Assembly: GCA_902562135.1 (NCBI GenBank)
Contig: CACESE010000012.1
Coordinates: 1-32,904 of the forward strand
Reading direction: 5' to 3'
Origin: an uncultured SAR86 cluster bacterium
GTDB taxonomy: Bacteria > Pseudomonadota > Gammaproteobacteria > Magnimaribacterales > AG-339-G14
Length of the DNA: 32,904 nucleotides
Part shown: in pieces, positions 16,503-24,580 of the stretch
Position numbering within the stretch: the stretch's first letter is position 1
Layout of the letters: each line of letters begins with the position of its first letter
Translations under genes and position numbers: made by a program
The notes under the pieces: generated by a model
Database searches by the model: none
What the model was told of the DNA's origin: nothing
What the model saw: the letters and a program-made list of their open reading frames with translations, nothing else

Positions 16503-19273
16503 GATTTAATTTTTTTGACAATCTCTTTTTCAAGATTATCGGATATCTGAGCTTCAATTTTTAAGTACCAAAAATTATCATTTAAGTATTCACATTTCAC
16601 TGCGTCTTTTTCTGTCATGACCACTGGCAAGTTGTTCAGTTCCTCAAAATCATTTTTTGAAAAATTATAATGATCCGGAAATATATGTTCGATGACGTCA
16701 AAACCCAAGCTTCTTAGTGAAGAAAAAAAATTATTTGGATTAGATATTCCTGCAACCGCATGTACCATTTTTTGAAAAGGCCAGTCCTGGATATCATAGG
16801 CTCGTTTTGTGTAAATGTTTACCCATGAAATGGGTTTGTATTTCATTAAGTATTCATTATCTTTTCTTTGAGATTCGTTCTTAAAAAAAGAATTAGTGTT
16901 GATTACAAAATCAACTTCCTCAAGTCGATTAACAGGCTCTCTTAGAGGGCCAGCAGGTAATGTTAGTTGATTCCCAAATTTTTTAATTCCATCAACCATT
17001 GCAATTTCAATATCCCTTCCTAGAGCGTAATGTTGCAACCCGTCATCAGTTATCAAAACATCGCAATCAAAATTGTCCAACAAATATTTTGCCGAATTAA
17101 CTCTTTTTGGACCGATCACAACCGGGCAATTTGTTGAGTTAGAAATTATTTTGGCTTCATCTCCCGAATGATAAACGTCCGTATTGGAATCGATGTGAAG
17201 TGGAAATTTTTTTGAAGTACTTTTATAGCCTCTAGAAATTACTCCAGGCTTAAATCCGCTGCGCTTCAAAGTATTAACCAACCAAATTACAAAAGGAGTT
17301 TTGCCATTGCCGCCCACTGTTATATTTCCGACGACAATAGTCTTAACAGAAGGTTTCCAAGAGGTTTTTGACAGCTTTCTCCTTCTGTACTTGGATATAA
17401 GATTAAAAATAATGGATAAAGGGTAAAACAATTTTATCCAAAATTTATTTTTGTACCATGCGTTCTCTATATAACTGCTATGTGTAGACTCCTCTATTTT
17501 AAGTTCAGGTATAAAGACAGGTTTTCTATCTTCAAGTTGAGGCTCCAAGTCTGTGAATTGATTTTTGTATAAATCAAAATATTCACCTTTTCTATTGATT
17601 AAATCTTTATGAGAACCTCTTTCAGAAATCTTACCGTGAGAGAGAACTAAAATCTCATCGGCATTCTCTACGGTTGATAATCTGTGGGCTATAACAATTG
17701 TAGTTTTTCCTTCTTTTAAATTATCTACGGCTTCTTGGACAAATGTTTCTGATTCAGAATCTAAAGCAGAAGTAGCCTCGTCTAAAACTAAAATTGAACA
17801 ATCTTTGAGCAAAGCTCTTGCAATAGCAATCCGTTGTTTTTGGCCTCCAGAGAGTAGAGTTCCATCATCGCCAATTTTTGTATCATATCCCTGAGGAAGC
17901 TTAGTTATGAACTCGTCAGCACAAGCTTGCCTGGCTGCGCTAATAACATCGTCTTTGGAAGCATCAGGTTTTGCAAATCTTATGTTATTTAAAATAGTAT
18001 CATTGAACAAAATGGTATTTTGGCTCACAAACGAGATTTCCGATCTTAAAGACTTAAGACTAAGATCTTTAGTATTGATGCCATCGATTTTAATTTCTCC
18101 ATCTGTAATTTCATAGAATCTTGGAATTAAATTTACCAAAGTGGATTTTCCAGCTCCCGAAGATCCAACGATGGCTAAAGTTGATCCCTTGGAAACTGAA
18201 AAGTTAATATTTCTTAAAGAATCAGTATCCATTTCCTCATACCTAAAATTAACATTAGAAAACTCTATTTCTCCTTGAGAATTACTCAAACTATGAGTTC
18301 CAAAATCCTCTTCATCTTTTTCATCTATTTGATTAAAAATTACTTCTGCAGCTGCCAACCCTCTTTGAATCATGGAGTTCGTGATAGAAAGTTGTCTTAT
18401 TGGCTTAGCTAACATTGCAGCCGCACCAAAAAAGGCAATGAAAGTTCCTGATGACATTTTTGTAATAACTGATGCATCGATGGCAAACCAAGTAATAGTG
18501 GCAAGCGCAATCGATAAAATGACTTGAATCAGTGGCGAAGCAATTGCATTAGTCGATTCCAATTTTAAACTTTGAATCCTATTATGATCACTTGCAGCAA
18601 CGAGTTTTTCAAATTCCGAATTTTGTCTTCCAAACAATTTAACTTCTTTATTTGCGTTTATCGATTCAGAGCTTAGATGGGTGACATCACCCATAGCATT
18701 TTGAATTCTCGTGCTAACTCGCCTCAATCTCTTTCCAGCCAAAAAAACTATTCCTGCTATAAAAGGACTTGTAAAAACTAAAACTAAAGTTAACTGCCAA
18801 TTTAAATAAATTAAATATCCAATAAGCCCAAGTACTATCAAACCTTCCCTAAGTATTATTTTTACGGCTTCCGTTCCGGCTTCACTTACCTGAGAAACGT
18901 TGAAGGTAATTCTAGAAAGAAGATGTCCGCTTGTGTTGGAATCAAAAAACTTTGATGGCAAATTAACAATGCTTACAAAAAGATCTGATCTCAAATCATG
19001 AACCAGTTTGGTAGCTACATAAGCCATAAAATAAGAACCTAAGTAAAAACCAAGACCTCTGACTAATGCTAGAACAACCAAGGCTACAGGAAGGTAAAGA
19101 TATTGCTCAGGTATTGGATTAGAAACAAAATCAACGATTTGTCGAAACCACTCAGCGATAGCAACTTGAGACCCAGCAAAAATGATAAAACCTAAAAAAC
19201 TTATTAAAAAAAATCCATAACTAGGCAGCACATATCCGATTAACCTTGAGTAATTTGATTGTCTTTTAGCCAT
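16499..19273 (-). CDS. MsbA-LpxK fusion: lipid A flippase joined to tetraacyldisaccharide 4'-kinase
   Basis: A single 924-residue frame joins two lipid A proteins that are normally separate adjacent genes (msbA, lpxK). Residues 1 to about 570 are a complete MsbA-type ABC half-transporter. It has six expected membrane helices (first two about 15-40 and 58-85), Walker A GSSGAGKST (370-378), signature LSGGQ (474-478), Walker B ILVLDEA (494-500) and H-loop His530. A linker of about 30 residues follows. From about 600 a complete LpxK begins with its N-terminal membrane-associated helix (KFWIKLFYPLSIIFNLIS). LpxK continues with P-loop VGGNGKT (653-659), SRGY (680-683) and the catalytic DDGLQH (743-748). 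There is no in-frame Met between the linker and residue 810, so a separate LpxK start is unlikely. The LpxK part corresponds to about 16499-17476. MsbA flips lipid A across the inner membrane; LpxK adds the 4'-phosphate at the cytoplasmic face. Start 5 bases after exbD. Confidence 0.93.
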   Translation of the reverse strand: MAKRQSNYSRLIGYVLPSYGFFLISFLGFIIFAGSQVAIAEWFRQIVDFVSNPIPEQYLYLPVALVVLALVRGLGFYLGSYFMAYVATKLVHDLRSDLFVSIVNLPSKFFDSNTSGHLLSRITFNVSQVSEAGTEAVKIILREGLIVLGLIGYLIYLNWQLTLVLVFTSPFIAGIVFLAGKRLRRVSTRIQNAMGDVTHLSSESINANKEVKLFGRQNSEFEKLVAASDHNRIQSLKLESTNAIASPLIQVILSIALATITWFAIDASVITKMSSGTFIAFFGAAAMLAKPIRQLSITNSMIQRGLAAAEVIFNQIDEKDEEDFGTHSLSNSQGEIEFSNVNFRYEEMDTDSLRNINFSVSKGSTLAIVGSSGAGKSTLVNLIPRFYEITDGEIKIDGINTKDLSLKSLRSEISFVSQNTILFNDTILNNIRFAKPDASKDDVISAARQACADEFITKLPQGYDTKIGDDGTLLSGGQKQRIAIARALLKDCSILVLDEATSALDSESETFVQEAVDNLKEGKTTIVIAHRLSTVENADEILVLSHGKISERGSHKDLINRKGEYFDLYKNQFTDLEPQLEDRKPVFIPELKIEESTHSSYIENAWYKNKFWIKLFYPLSIIFNLISKYRRRKLSKTSWKPSVKTIVVGNITVGGNGKTPFVIWLVNTLKRSGFKPGVISRGYKSTSKKFPLHIDSNTDVYHSGDEAKIISNSTNCPVVIGPKRVNSAKYLLDNFDCDVLITDDGLQHYALGRDIEIAMVDGIKKFGNQLTLPAGPLREPVNRLEEVDFVINTNSFFKNESQRKDNEYLMKYKPISWVNIYTKRAYDIQDWPFQKMVHAVAGISNPNNFFSSLRSLGFDVIEHIFPDHYNFSKNDFEELNNLPVVMTEKDAVKCEYLNDNFWYLKIEAQISDNLEKEIVKKIKS

Positions 19274-19278
19274 ACCTT

Positions 19279-19689
19279 TTATTTGAGTTCTGTGGCATTT
19301 ATTTCAACTCTTTCAAAATTATTTTTATTTAGCACATCCATAACCGTTACTAAATATTGATATTTTGTATTTGAATCGGCAGAAATCACAGCAATTTTAT
19401 TATTAGAATGATTTTTATTGATAAAGTCATCAAGGGCGGAATATGAAAACTCTTGCAACAAAGTTCCATTGAGAATAATTTGCTCAGCTGATGTTATTTC
19501 AATTATTAAATTATCTCCTACCATTTCATTTAGCTGATTTGAGTTAACCTTTGGTAGGCTTAAATCCATGGATGTCAATCTATCAAACTGGCTGTTTAGA
19601 ACAAAAAATATTAATAGCAAAAATACGATATCTATTAGAGGAGTAACTTCTAATGATAATTCTGTATTTTTTTTTCTTAAAAATTTCAC
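19279..19689 (-). CDS. exbD: ExbD/TolR-family energy-transducing protein
   Basis: Inner-membrane protein of 136 aa with one N-terminal transmembrane helix and a periplasmic domain. The helix LEVTPLIDIVFLLLIFFVL carries Asp20, matching the essential proton-coupling Asp of ExbD/TolR. The start is a GTG immediately after the exbB stop codon (no gap). With ExbB it forms a proton-driven motor that energises either TonB-dependent uptake or another envelope machine; TonB itself is not in the window. Pseudomonas also has an exbB-exbD pair just upstream of the lipid A genes (recalled). Which system it powers cannot be told from here. Confidence 0.92.
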   Translation of the reverse strand: MKFLRKKNTELSLEVTPLIDIVFLLLIFFVLNSQFDRLTSMDLSLPKVNSNQLNEMVGDNLIIEITSAEQIILNGTLLQEFSYSALDDFINKNHSNNKIAVISADSNTKYQYLVTVMDVLNKNNFERVEINATELK

Positions 19690-20289
19690 TTATTTTGATA
19701 AATAATCAATCAATTTATTAGATTCTTCTTCCAACTCTAGTGCGTAATTTTCAATAATACGGGTAAAGTGGCGATAAAAAATCAACGTAGGAATCGCAAC
19801 TACCAATCCTGCTGCAGTGGTTACCAATGCTTCTGCAATACCGCTTGCAAGAGGACTTACTGAGCTCAAATTTGCCTCTAAAAGATTACTAAAAATATTG
19901 ATCATACCCATGACTGTTCCTAACAGTCCTAAAATAGGAGAAACCGTAGCTATTGTCCCCAACAAAGATAAATATTGCTCCAATCTATTGACTTCAAATC
20001 TTCCAACTTCTTCCGCTTTTAAGCGAAGATTTGCTTTGTCATTATTTTTTTCATTTATTAACTTAGCGAAGATACTACCGAGAACAGAGTCTTTAGACAT
20101 TTTTCTTATTTTTTTTTCTGTTAGAGAGTCGTCAGCTACCAGAGAAATCAAATGTTCTGTCAAATTCTTTGGAATTATTATATCCCTGGCTAGATTCCAA
20201 GTTTTTTCTAAGACAATTGCTAGAGAAATAATGGAAAGCAAAATAATAGGCCAAATTATTACTCCACCAGATAAAATTATATAGCTCAT
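19690..20289 (-). CDS. exbB: ExbB/TolQ/MotA-family proton channel protein
   Basis: Inner-membrane protein of 199 aa with the three helices of the MotA/TolQ/ExbB family. The first is WPIILLSIISLAIVLEKTW (about 13-31). The second is LSLLGTIATVSPILGLLGTVMGMINIF, and the third EALVTTAAGLVVAIPTLIFYRHF. A cytoplasmic loop lies between the first and second. It forms the stator pore with ExbD, encoded directly after it. The start is 6 bases after lolD. The partner (TonB or other) is not seen. Confidence 0.92.
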   Translation of the reverse strand: MSYIILSGGVIIWPIILLSIISLAIVLEKTWNLARDIIIPKNLTEHLISLVADDSLTEKKIRKMSKDSVLGSIFAKLINEKNNDKANLRLKAEEVGRFEVNRLEQYLSLLGTIATVSPILGLLGTVMGMINIFSNLLEANLSSVSPLASGIAEALVTTAAGLVVAIPTLIFYRHFTRIIENYALELEEESNKLIDYLSK

Positions 20290-20295
20290 CGGAAT

Positions 20296-20964
20296 CTATA
20301 TTATGCCTGAATCAATTACTAAGGTCTGATCAGAAATCTTTTTAAAATTTTCATCATGGGTTGCAATTAAAAGGCATGCTTTTTTATCTTTTACGTAATT
20401 TTTAAGCGAATTGATTACTTCTTCAGAAGTACTCGAATCTAAGTCGCCTGTTGGTTCATCCAAAATTACTAAACTAGGAGAATGTACGAGAGATCGTGCA
20501 ATAGCTACTCTTTGCTTTTCACCACCAGATAATTCGCTTGGTTTATGATTGTATCGATGACTTAAACCTAATAAATCTAGAATGTTTCGCGATGACTCGA
20601 TTGCTGCATTCATATTAAAATTGTTCAACAGTAATGGTAAAGAGACATTTTCTTCAGCCGACATTTCGTTTAAGAGGTAATGAAATTGATAAACAAACCC
20701 CATTTCTGTTCGCCTTAATTCTGTAATTTTACTTGAAGTAAGTTCATCATAATCGTTATCCTTAAATTTGATATTTCCAGAAGTTTTTTCTTCAAGTCCT
20801 GCTATGAGGTGTAAAAGAGTCGATTTACCTGAACCGGATCTTCCTGTAATCACGGTGATCTCTCCTTCATGAAGCTCTAAATCTACATCCTTAACAGCTT
20901 CAATAGGTATAGTTGTTGGATCAAAAACCTTGGTCAACTGGCTTACTTTTAAAAGGTTACTCAT
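20296..20964 (-). CDS. lolD: Lipoprotein-releasing system ATP-binding protein LolD
   Basis: ATPase subunit (222 aa) of the inner-membrane Lol ABC transporter that extracts outer-membrane lipoproteins for handover to LolA. Walker A is GRSGSGKST (41-49). The Q-loop region reads MGFVYQFHYLLNEMSAEENVSLPLLL, with the Lol-type FHYLLNE match. The signature is LSGGEKQRVAIARSL, followed by Walker B LVILDEPTGDLD and the H-loop ATHDE. Its ATG overlaps the stop of lolC by 8 bases, indicating coupling. LolA is encoded at the right edge of the window. Confidence 0.96.
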   Translation of the reverse strand: MSNLLKVSQLTKVFDPTTIPIEAVKDVDLELHEGEITVITGRSGSGKSTLLHLIAGLEEKTSGNIKFKDNDYDELTSSKITELRRTEMGFVYQFHYLLNEMSAEENVSLPLLLNNFNMNAAIESSRNILDLLGLSHRYNHKPSELSGGEKQRVAIARSLVHSPSLVILDEPTGDLDSSTSEEVINSLKNYVKDKKACLLIATHDENFKKISDQTLVIDSGII

Positions 20965-22201
20965 TTCTCAATACTTGCGAAGGAAAAATTTTAGACGCTA
21001 ATCTCGCTGGATAAAGACATACGGATATGGTCATTATTAATGAAGACAACATAATGATACTGATCCAGTTCCATCTTATATCTGTAGGAAAATAATTAAT
21101 GAAATACGAATCACGCATCAAAAAACTCAATAACGCTTCCATATAGTCTGTCGACAAAAAATAGGTAACTAATAACCCAATGACAAAACCTATTAATGTT
21201 CCGATTATGGAAATGACAGCACCAAGATAAACGAAAATCTTTTGTATTTCAAAATTCGACATTCCGATAGTCTTTAATATTGCTAATTGAGATCTTTTGT
21301 CATTAATCATCATAATTAACATTGAAATTATGTTGAATGCCGCTACGACTATTATTAAAAAAAGTAATAATCCAACCAAAACTCTTTCCTGCATTATAGC
21401 TTCAAATAAAGAACCATAAACATTAGTCCAATCATCAGAAATTAATAATTGATCAGAGACTGTTTCAGCATCTGTTAAGGCTAATAAGGATAAAGAATTT
21501 GCTTTGAATAGATCATCAAATTTTAATCTAAGGCCAGTTACTTTCTCATCCAAGGACATTAGCAAAGAAAGATCATTAATGTTAATGAAAGCATTTGTCT
21601 GATCTAAATCTGGTGAGCCTACACGGAATATACCCGATACTGTAAAGGTTTTAAGTCTTGGAAAGTATCCTGCAAAAGATGAATTCACATCAGGAATCAT
21701 CAATGCAATTTCATCGCCAAGTCCTGCCCCCAGCAATCTGCTTTGAGTTAAACCCAAAACAATATTAAAGGAATTTTTTTGAAGAGAGTCCATTGATCCT
21801 TGTAACATAAAATCGTTAACGACTGAGACCGAGGCTTCATACTCAGGAAGGACTCCAAAAATTTTTGTTCCAAACACTTCTCCTTGATGAGTTAAAAGAG
21901 ACTGACTTTCTATAAAGGGCGCAATTCCAATAATTTCTTCATTTTTTTTTAATTCAGAATAAATTGTTTCCCAATTTTCAATTGGCCTGATTCCTTGTAT
22001 AGAGGCGTGCGGAATTGTATTTAATATTCTCTCTCTTAATTCACGTTCAAAACCATTCATAACTGAAGTGACCACGATAAGGACTGCCACTCCTAAAGCA
22101 ACACATGTGTAAGACAGAGCTGTAACGAAAGAGAGAAAACCGGTTTTTTTACTCTTAAGAAACCTAATGGCAATTAAAAAAGAAAGATCTTTTAATGCCA
22201 T
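20957..22201 (-). CDS. lolC: Lipoprotein-releasing system permease LolC/LolE family
   Basis: Inner-membrane permease of the Lol transporter (414 aa, family length). Its start is typical: FLIAIRFLKSKKTGFLSFVTALS, then the first helix LGVAVLIVVTSVMNGFERELRERIL. A large periplasmic domain follows (about 50-270), then three more helices (VGLLLFLIIVVAAFNIISMLIM; LGAVISIIGTLIGFVIGLLVTYFLS; WISIIMLSSLIMTISVCLY). The C-terminal block MMINDKRSQLAILKTIGMS is conserved. Only one permease gene is adjacent to lolD; there is no lolE after it. A homodimeric LolF-type arrangement is therefore possible, unless a second permease lies elsewhere. Starts 20 bases after the aldehyde dehydrogenase gene. Confidence 0.94.
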   Translation of the reverse strand: MALKDLSFLIAIRFLKSKKTGFLSFVTALSYTCVALGVAVLIVVTSVMNGFERELRERILNTIPHASIQGIRPIENWETIYSELKKNEEIIGIAPFIESQSLLTHQGEVFGTKIFGVLPEYEASVSVVNDFMLQGSMDSLQKNSFNIVLGLTQSRLLGAGLGDEIALMIPDVNSSFAGYFPRLKTFTVSGIFRVGSPDLDQTNAFININDLSLLMSLDEKVTGLRLKFDDLFKANSLSLLALTDAETVSDQLLISDDWTNVYGSLFEAIMQERVLVGLLLFLIIVVAAFNIISMLIMMINDKRSQLAILKTIGMSNFEIQKIFVYLGAVISIIGTLIGFVIGLLVTYFLSTDYMEALLSFLMRDSYFINYFPTDIRWNWISIIMLSSLIMTISVCLYPARLASKIFPSQVLRNE

Positions 22202-22221
22202 TAGATTTTATTTTGAATCGA

Positions 22222-23673
22222 TTACTTTAGAGTTTGTTCTTTAGTCGATTCAAATTGTTTTCCAGAGTAAGGAGGCATCATAGGTGCTAACAAGTCTGCA
22301 GAAAACTGTCTATAAATTGCTTTGGCATGGCTGAAAGTTTTAAAACCATCAAATCCATGATAATTGCCAATGCCGCTAGGCCCAACTCCCCCGAAAGGAA
22401 GATCTTCTTGTCCTATGTGCCAGATGACATCGTTAATTGTCACTCCTCCAGAGATAGTATTGTTCAGAACTTTATCCTCTCTATCCTTATTTTTTCCAAA
22501 GTAATAGAGTCCTAAAGGGCGATCTTTAGAATTTACATAATCAATTGTTTCTTGAAAATCTTCATATTCCTTTACTGGTAACACTGGACCAAATATTTCT
22601 TCCTTCATAATTTGCATGTCATCAGTTGGATTCATGATTAACGTTGGTGGGATTTTATGGACTTCCTGTTGAGAGAAATCTTCATTGGCAGGATTAATAA
22701 CTTTAACTTCTGCTCCCTTTTCTTTTGCATCTTCGATTAGATCATTAAGCCTGTCGTAATGCTTTTCGTTAATTACGGAAGTGTAATCAGGATTATATTT
22801 CAAAGACTCATAAGATTTTTCAATTGCTTCTTTGGATTTTTCATAAAATTCCTCTGATTTTCCTTTTGGCACCATGACATAATCAGGCGCTAAACAAATT
22901 TGACCAGCGTTCATAGTTTTACCACGCATGATTCTAGTAGTAGCGGATTGCATATCTGCATCGTCATCAACAATTACAGGGGATTTACCACCTAATTCCA
23001 AAGTCACTGGAACTAAATTTTCAGCTGCTGATTTCATTACCAATCTTCCAGTATTTGTGCTTCCAGTAAATAGTAAATGGTCAAATGGTAAAGAACTAAA
23101 AGCAGCTCCTACGTCAGTGCCGCCAGTAAAAACTGCGGCTTCTGCAGAATCAAAAAATTCTTGAAACATTTTTTTTGTAAGTTCTGATGTCTCAGGAGTA
23201 AATTCTGAAGGTTTTATCATAACTCGGTTCCCTGCGGCAAAAATTGTCCCAAGTGGAGCTAAAACCAAATTAATTGGAAAGTTCCAAGGGCTAATTACGC
23301 CTACAGTTCCCAAAGGTTGATACTTAACTTTAGATTTTGCTCCAAGCAAACCCATCAAAGTTCTTATAACAAATGGCTGAGAAGAATTACTTTTTCTTTT
23401 TTCGTCCTTCATCCAATTTTTTACATTTTCTCGAGCATAATTTAAAGAACCAATAGTACTCATTATTTCTGACATGAAGCCTGCTCTTGGATCTCTACTT
23501 CCAAAGTCAGCAGTAATGGCTTCAAGAATTTCTTTATGATATTTTTTGATCATTTCTATAGATCTAGAAAGCCTGTCCTGTCTCAGTTCTAGACTAGGAA
23601 TGCCTTCCTCAACGTAAAGTTTCTTTTGGAGCTTTAAAATATTCTCCATTTCTTGAATTGTTTCATTCGACAT
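22222..23673 (-). CDS. Aldehyde dehydrogenase, coniferyl-aldehyde dehydrogenase-like
   Basis: NAD(P)-dependent aldehyde dehydrogenase (483 aa) oxidising an aldehyde to the carboxylate. Motifs: SPWNFP (128-133), the cofactor-binding FTGSTNTGR (202-210), Glu226 in LELGGKSPVIV and the nucleophile Cys260 in NAGQICLAPDYV. The short class 3-like form and the C-terminal YHGFDGFKTFSHAKAIY resemble enzymes annotated as coniferyl-aldehyde dehydrogenase (CalB). Similar proteins act on long-chain or fatty aldehydes, so the substrate is open. A clear Shine-Dalgarno (AAGGAG) precedes the ATG. Placed between the dienoyl-CoA reductase-like SDR (19 bases upstream) and lolC. Confidence 0.92.
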   Translation of the reverse strand: MSNETIQEMENILKLQKKLYVEEGIPSLELRQDRLSRSIEMIKKYHKEILEAITADFGSRDPRAGFMSEIMSTIGSLNYARENVKNWMKDEKRKSNSSQPFVIRTLMGLLGAKSKVKYQPLGTVGVISPWNFPINLVLAPLGTIFAAGNRVMIKPSEFTPETSELTKKMFQEFFDSAEAAVFTGGTDVGAAFSSLPFDHLLFTGSTNTGRLVMKSAAENLVPVTLELGGKSPVIVDDDADMQSATTRIMRGKTMNAGQICLAPDYVMVPKGKSEEFYEKSKEAIEKSYESLKYNPDYTSVINEKHYDRLNDLIEDAKEKGAEVKVINPANEDFSQQEVHKIPPTLIMNPTDDMQIMKEEIFGPVLPVKEYEDFQETIDYVNSKDRPLGLYYFGKNKDREDKVLNNTISGGVTINDVIWHIGQEDLPFGGVGPSGIGNYHGFDGFKTFSHAKAIYRQFSADLLAPMMPPYSGKQFESTKEQTLK

Positions 23674-23692
23674 AATATTTCTCCTTATTTGA

Positions 23693-24580
23693 TTAAGATC
23701 TCATTTTTTTGTCTTTTTCATTACTTTTTTTAATAGTTTCTCGGATATTTGTCCAGTCTTCATCTTTAAGTTTTCCAAGACTTGAAAAGGTTCCTCCAGC
23801 TGAGAGATATGCTCCGCCATCGATGGCTATCGTTTGGCCGGTAAGATAATCACAACCATCCGCCATTAAAAAAGTGGCTAAGTTTCCCAGTTCGCTCATT
23901 TCTCCGACCCTACCCATTGGATTTGAAGACATCGAACTTTGATCCATTGATCCACCTGTTGCTTCTGTATCGGGGCTTAATCTTGACCAAGCCCCTTCTG
24001 TTGGAAATGGACCTGGCGCAATGCAATTAAGTCTAATGTTATGAGGCCCCCATTCAACTGCTAAAGACTTAGTCATAGCATTAATTCCCGATTTTGACAT
24101 AGCAGAAGGCACAACAAATGGAGAGCCAGTCCAAACCCATGTTGTAGTGATGGAGAGAATAGTGCCAGGCTTATTTAGTTCTATCCACTTTTTACCAACT
24201 GTGTTTGTCATGTTAAAAGTTCCATGAAAAACAATTGAAGCAATTGCATTAAATCCATTTGGAGATAAATCGTTCGTTCTGCTTATAAAATTCCCAGCAG
24301 CATTATTCACTAAACCATCAAGTGGACCTTCATCAAATATATTATTAATTGTTTCTTCTATTGCCAAAGAATCTCTTATATCAAGACTATGCGCAGAAAT
24401 ATTACCCTTTGTTTCATCAGCTAATTCTGTTGCAGTCTTTTGAAGCACTTCATCTCTTCTGCCACAAATAATTACTTCTGCGCCATAAGTTAAAAAATGC
24501 CTAGACATTTCTTTTCCTAGACCGCTACCGCCACCAGTAACTAAAATTCTTTTTCCCTTAAGTAAATTTTTATCAAACAT
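23693..24580 (-). CDS. SDR-family 2,4-dienoyl-CoA reductase-like protein with altered catalytic Tyr
   Basis: Short-chain dehydrogenase (295 aa) resembling the NADPH-dependent 2,4-dienoyl-CoA reductase subgroup (DECR) used to degrade polyunsaturated acyl-CoAs. The cofactor motif is TGGGSGLG (15-22), with CGRR (39-42) suiting NADPH, and NNAAGNF (92-98) follows. Instead of the classical YxxxK it has FVVPSAMSKSG (Ser159 and Lys163), as in DECR, and APGPFPTEGAWSRL matches that group. DECR enzymes place the catalytic Tyr a few residues earlier (recalled as TTYAWTGS). Here the stretch reads TTTWVWTGS, so Trp148 occupies the Tyr position; the DNA codon is TGG. Activity may be altered. Its ATG overlaps the MFS stop by one base (TAATG). 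Confidence 0.88.
   Translation of the reverse strand: MFDKNLLKGKRILVTGGGSGLGKEMSRHFLTYGAEVIICGRRDEVLQKTATELADETKGNISAHSLDIRDSLAIEETINNIFDEGPLDGLVNNAAGNFISRTNDLSPNGFNAIASIVFHGTFNMTNTVGKKWIELNKPGTILSITTTWVWTGSPFVVPSAMSKSGINAMTKSLAVEWGPHNIRLNCIAPGPFPTEGAWSRLSPDTEATGGSMDQSSMSSNPMGRVGEMSELGNLATFLMADGCDYLTGQTIAIDGGAYLSAGGTFSSLGKLKDEDWTNIRETIKKSNEKDKKMRS

Noticed and set aside
19817-20284. 155-codon open frame on the plus strand opposite exbB
   Set aside because: It is the antisense shadow of a membrane protein gene and shows no family features, while exbB is unambiguous.
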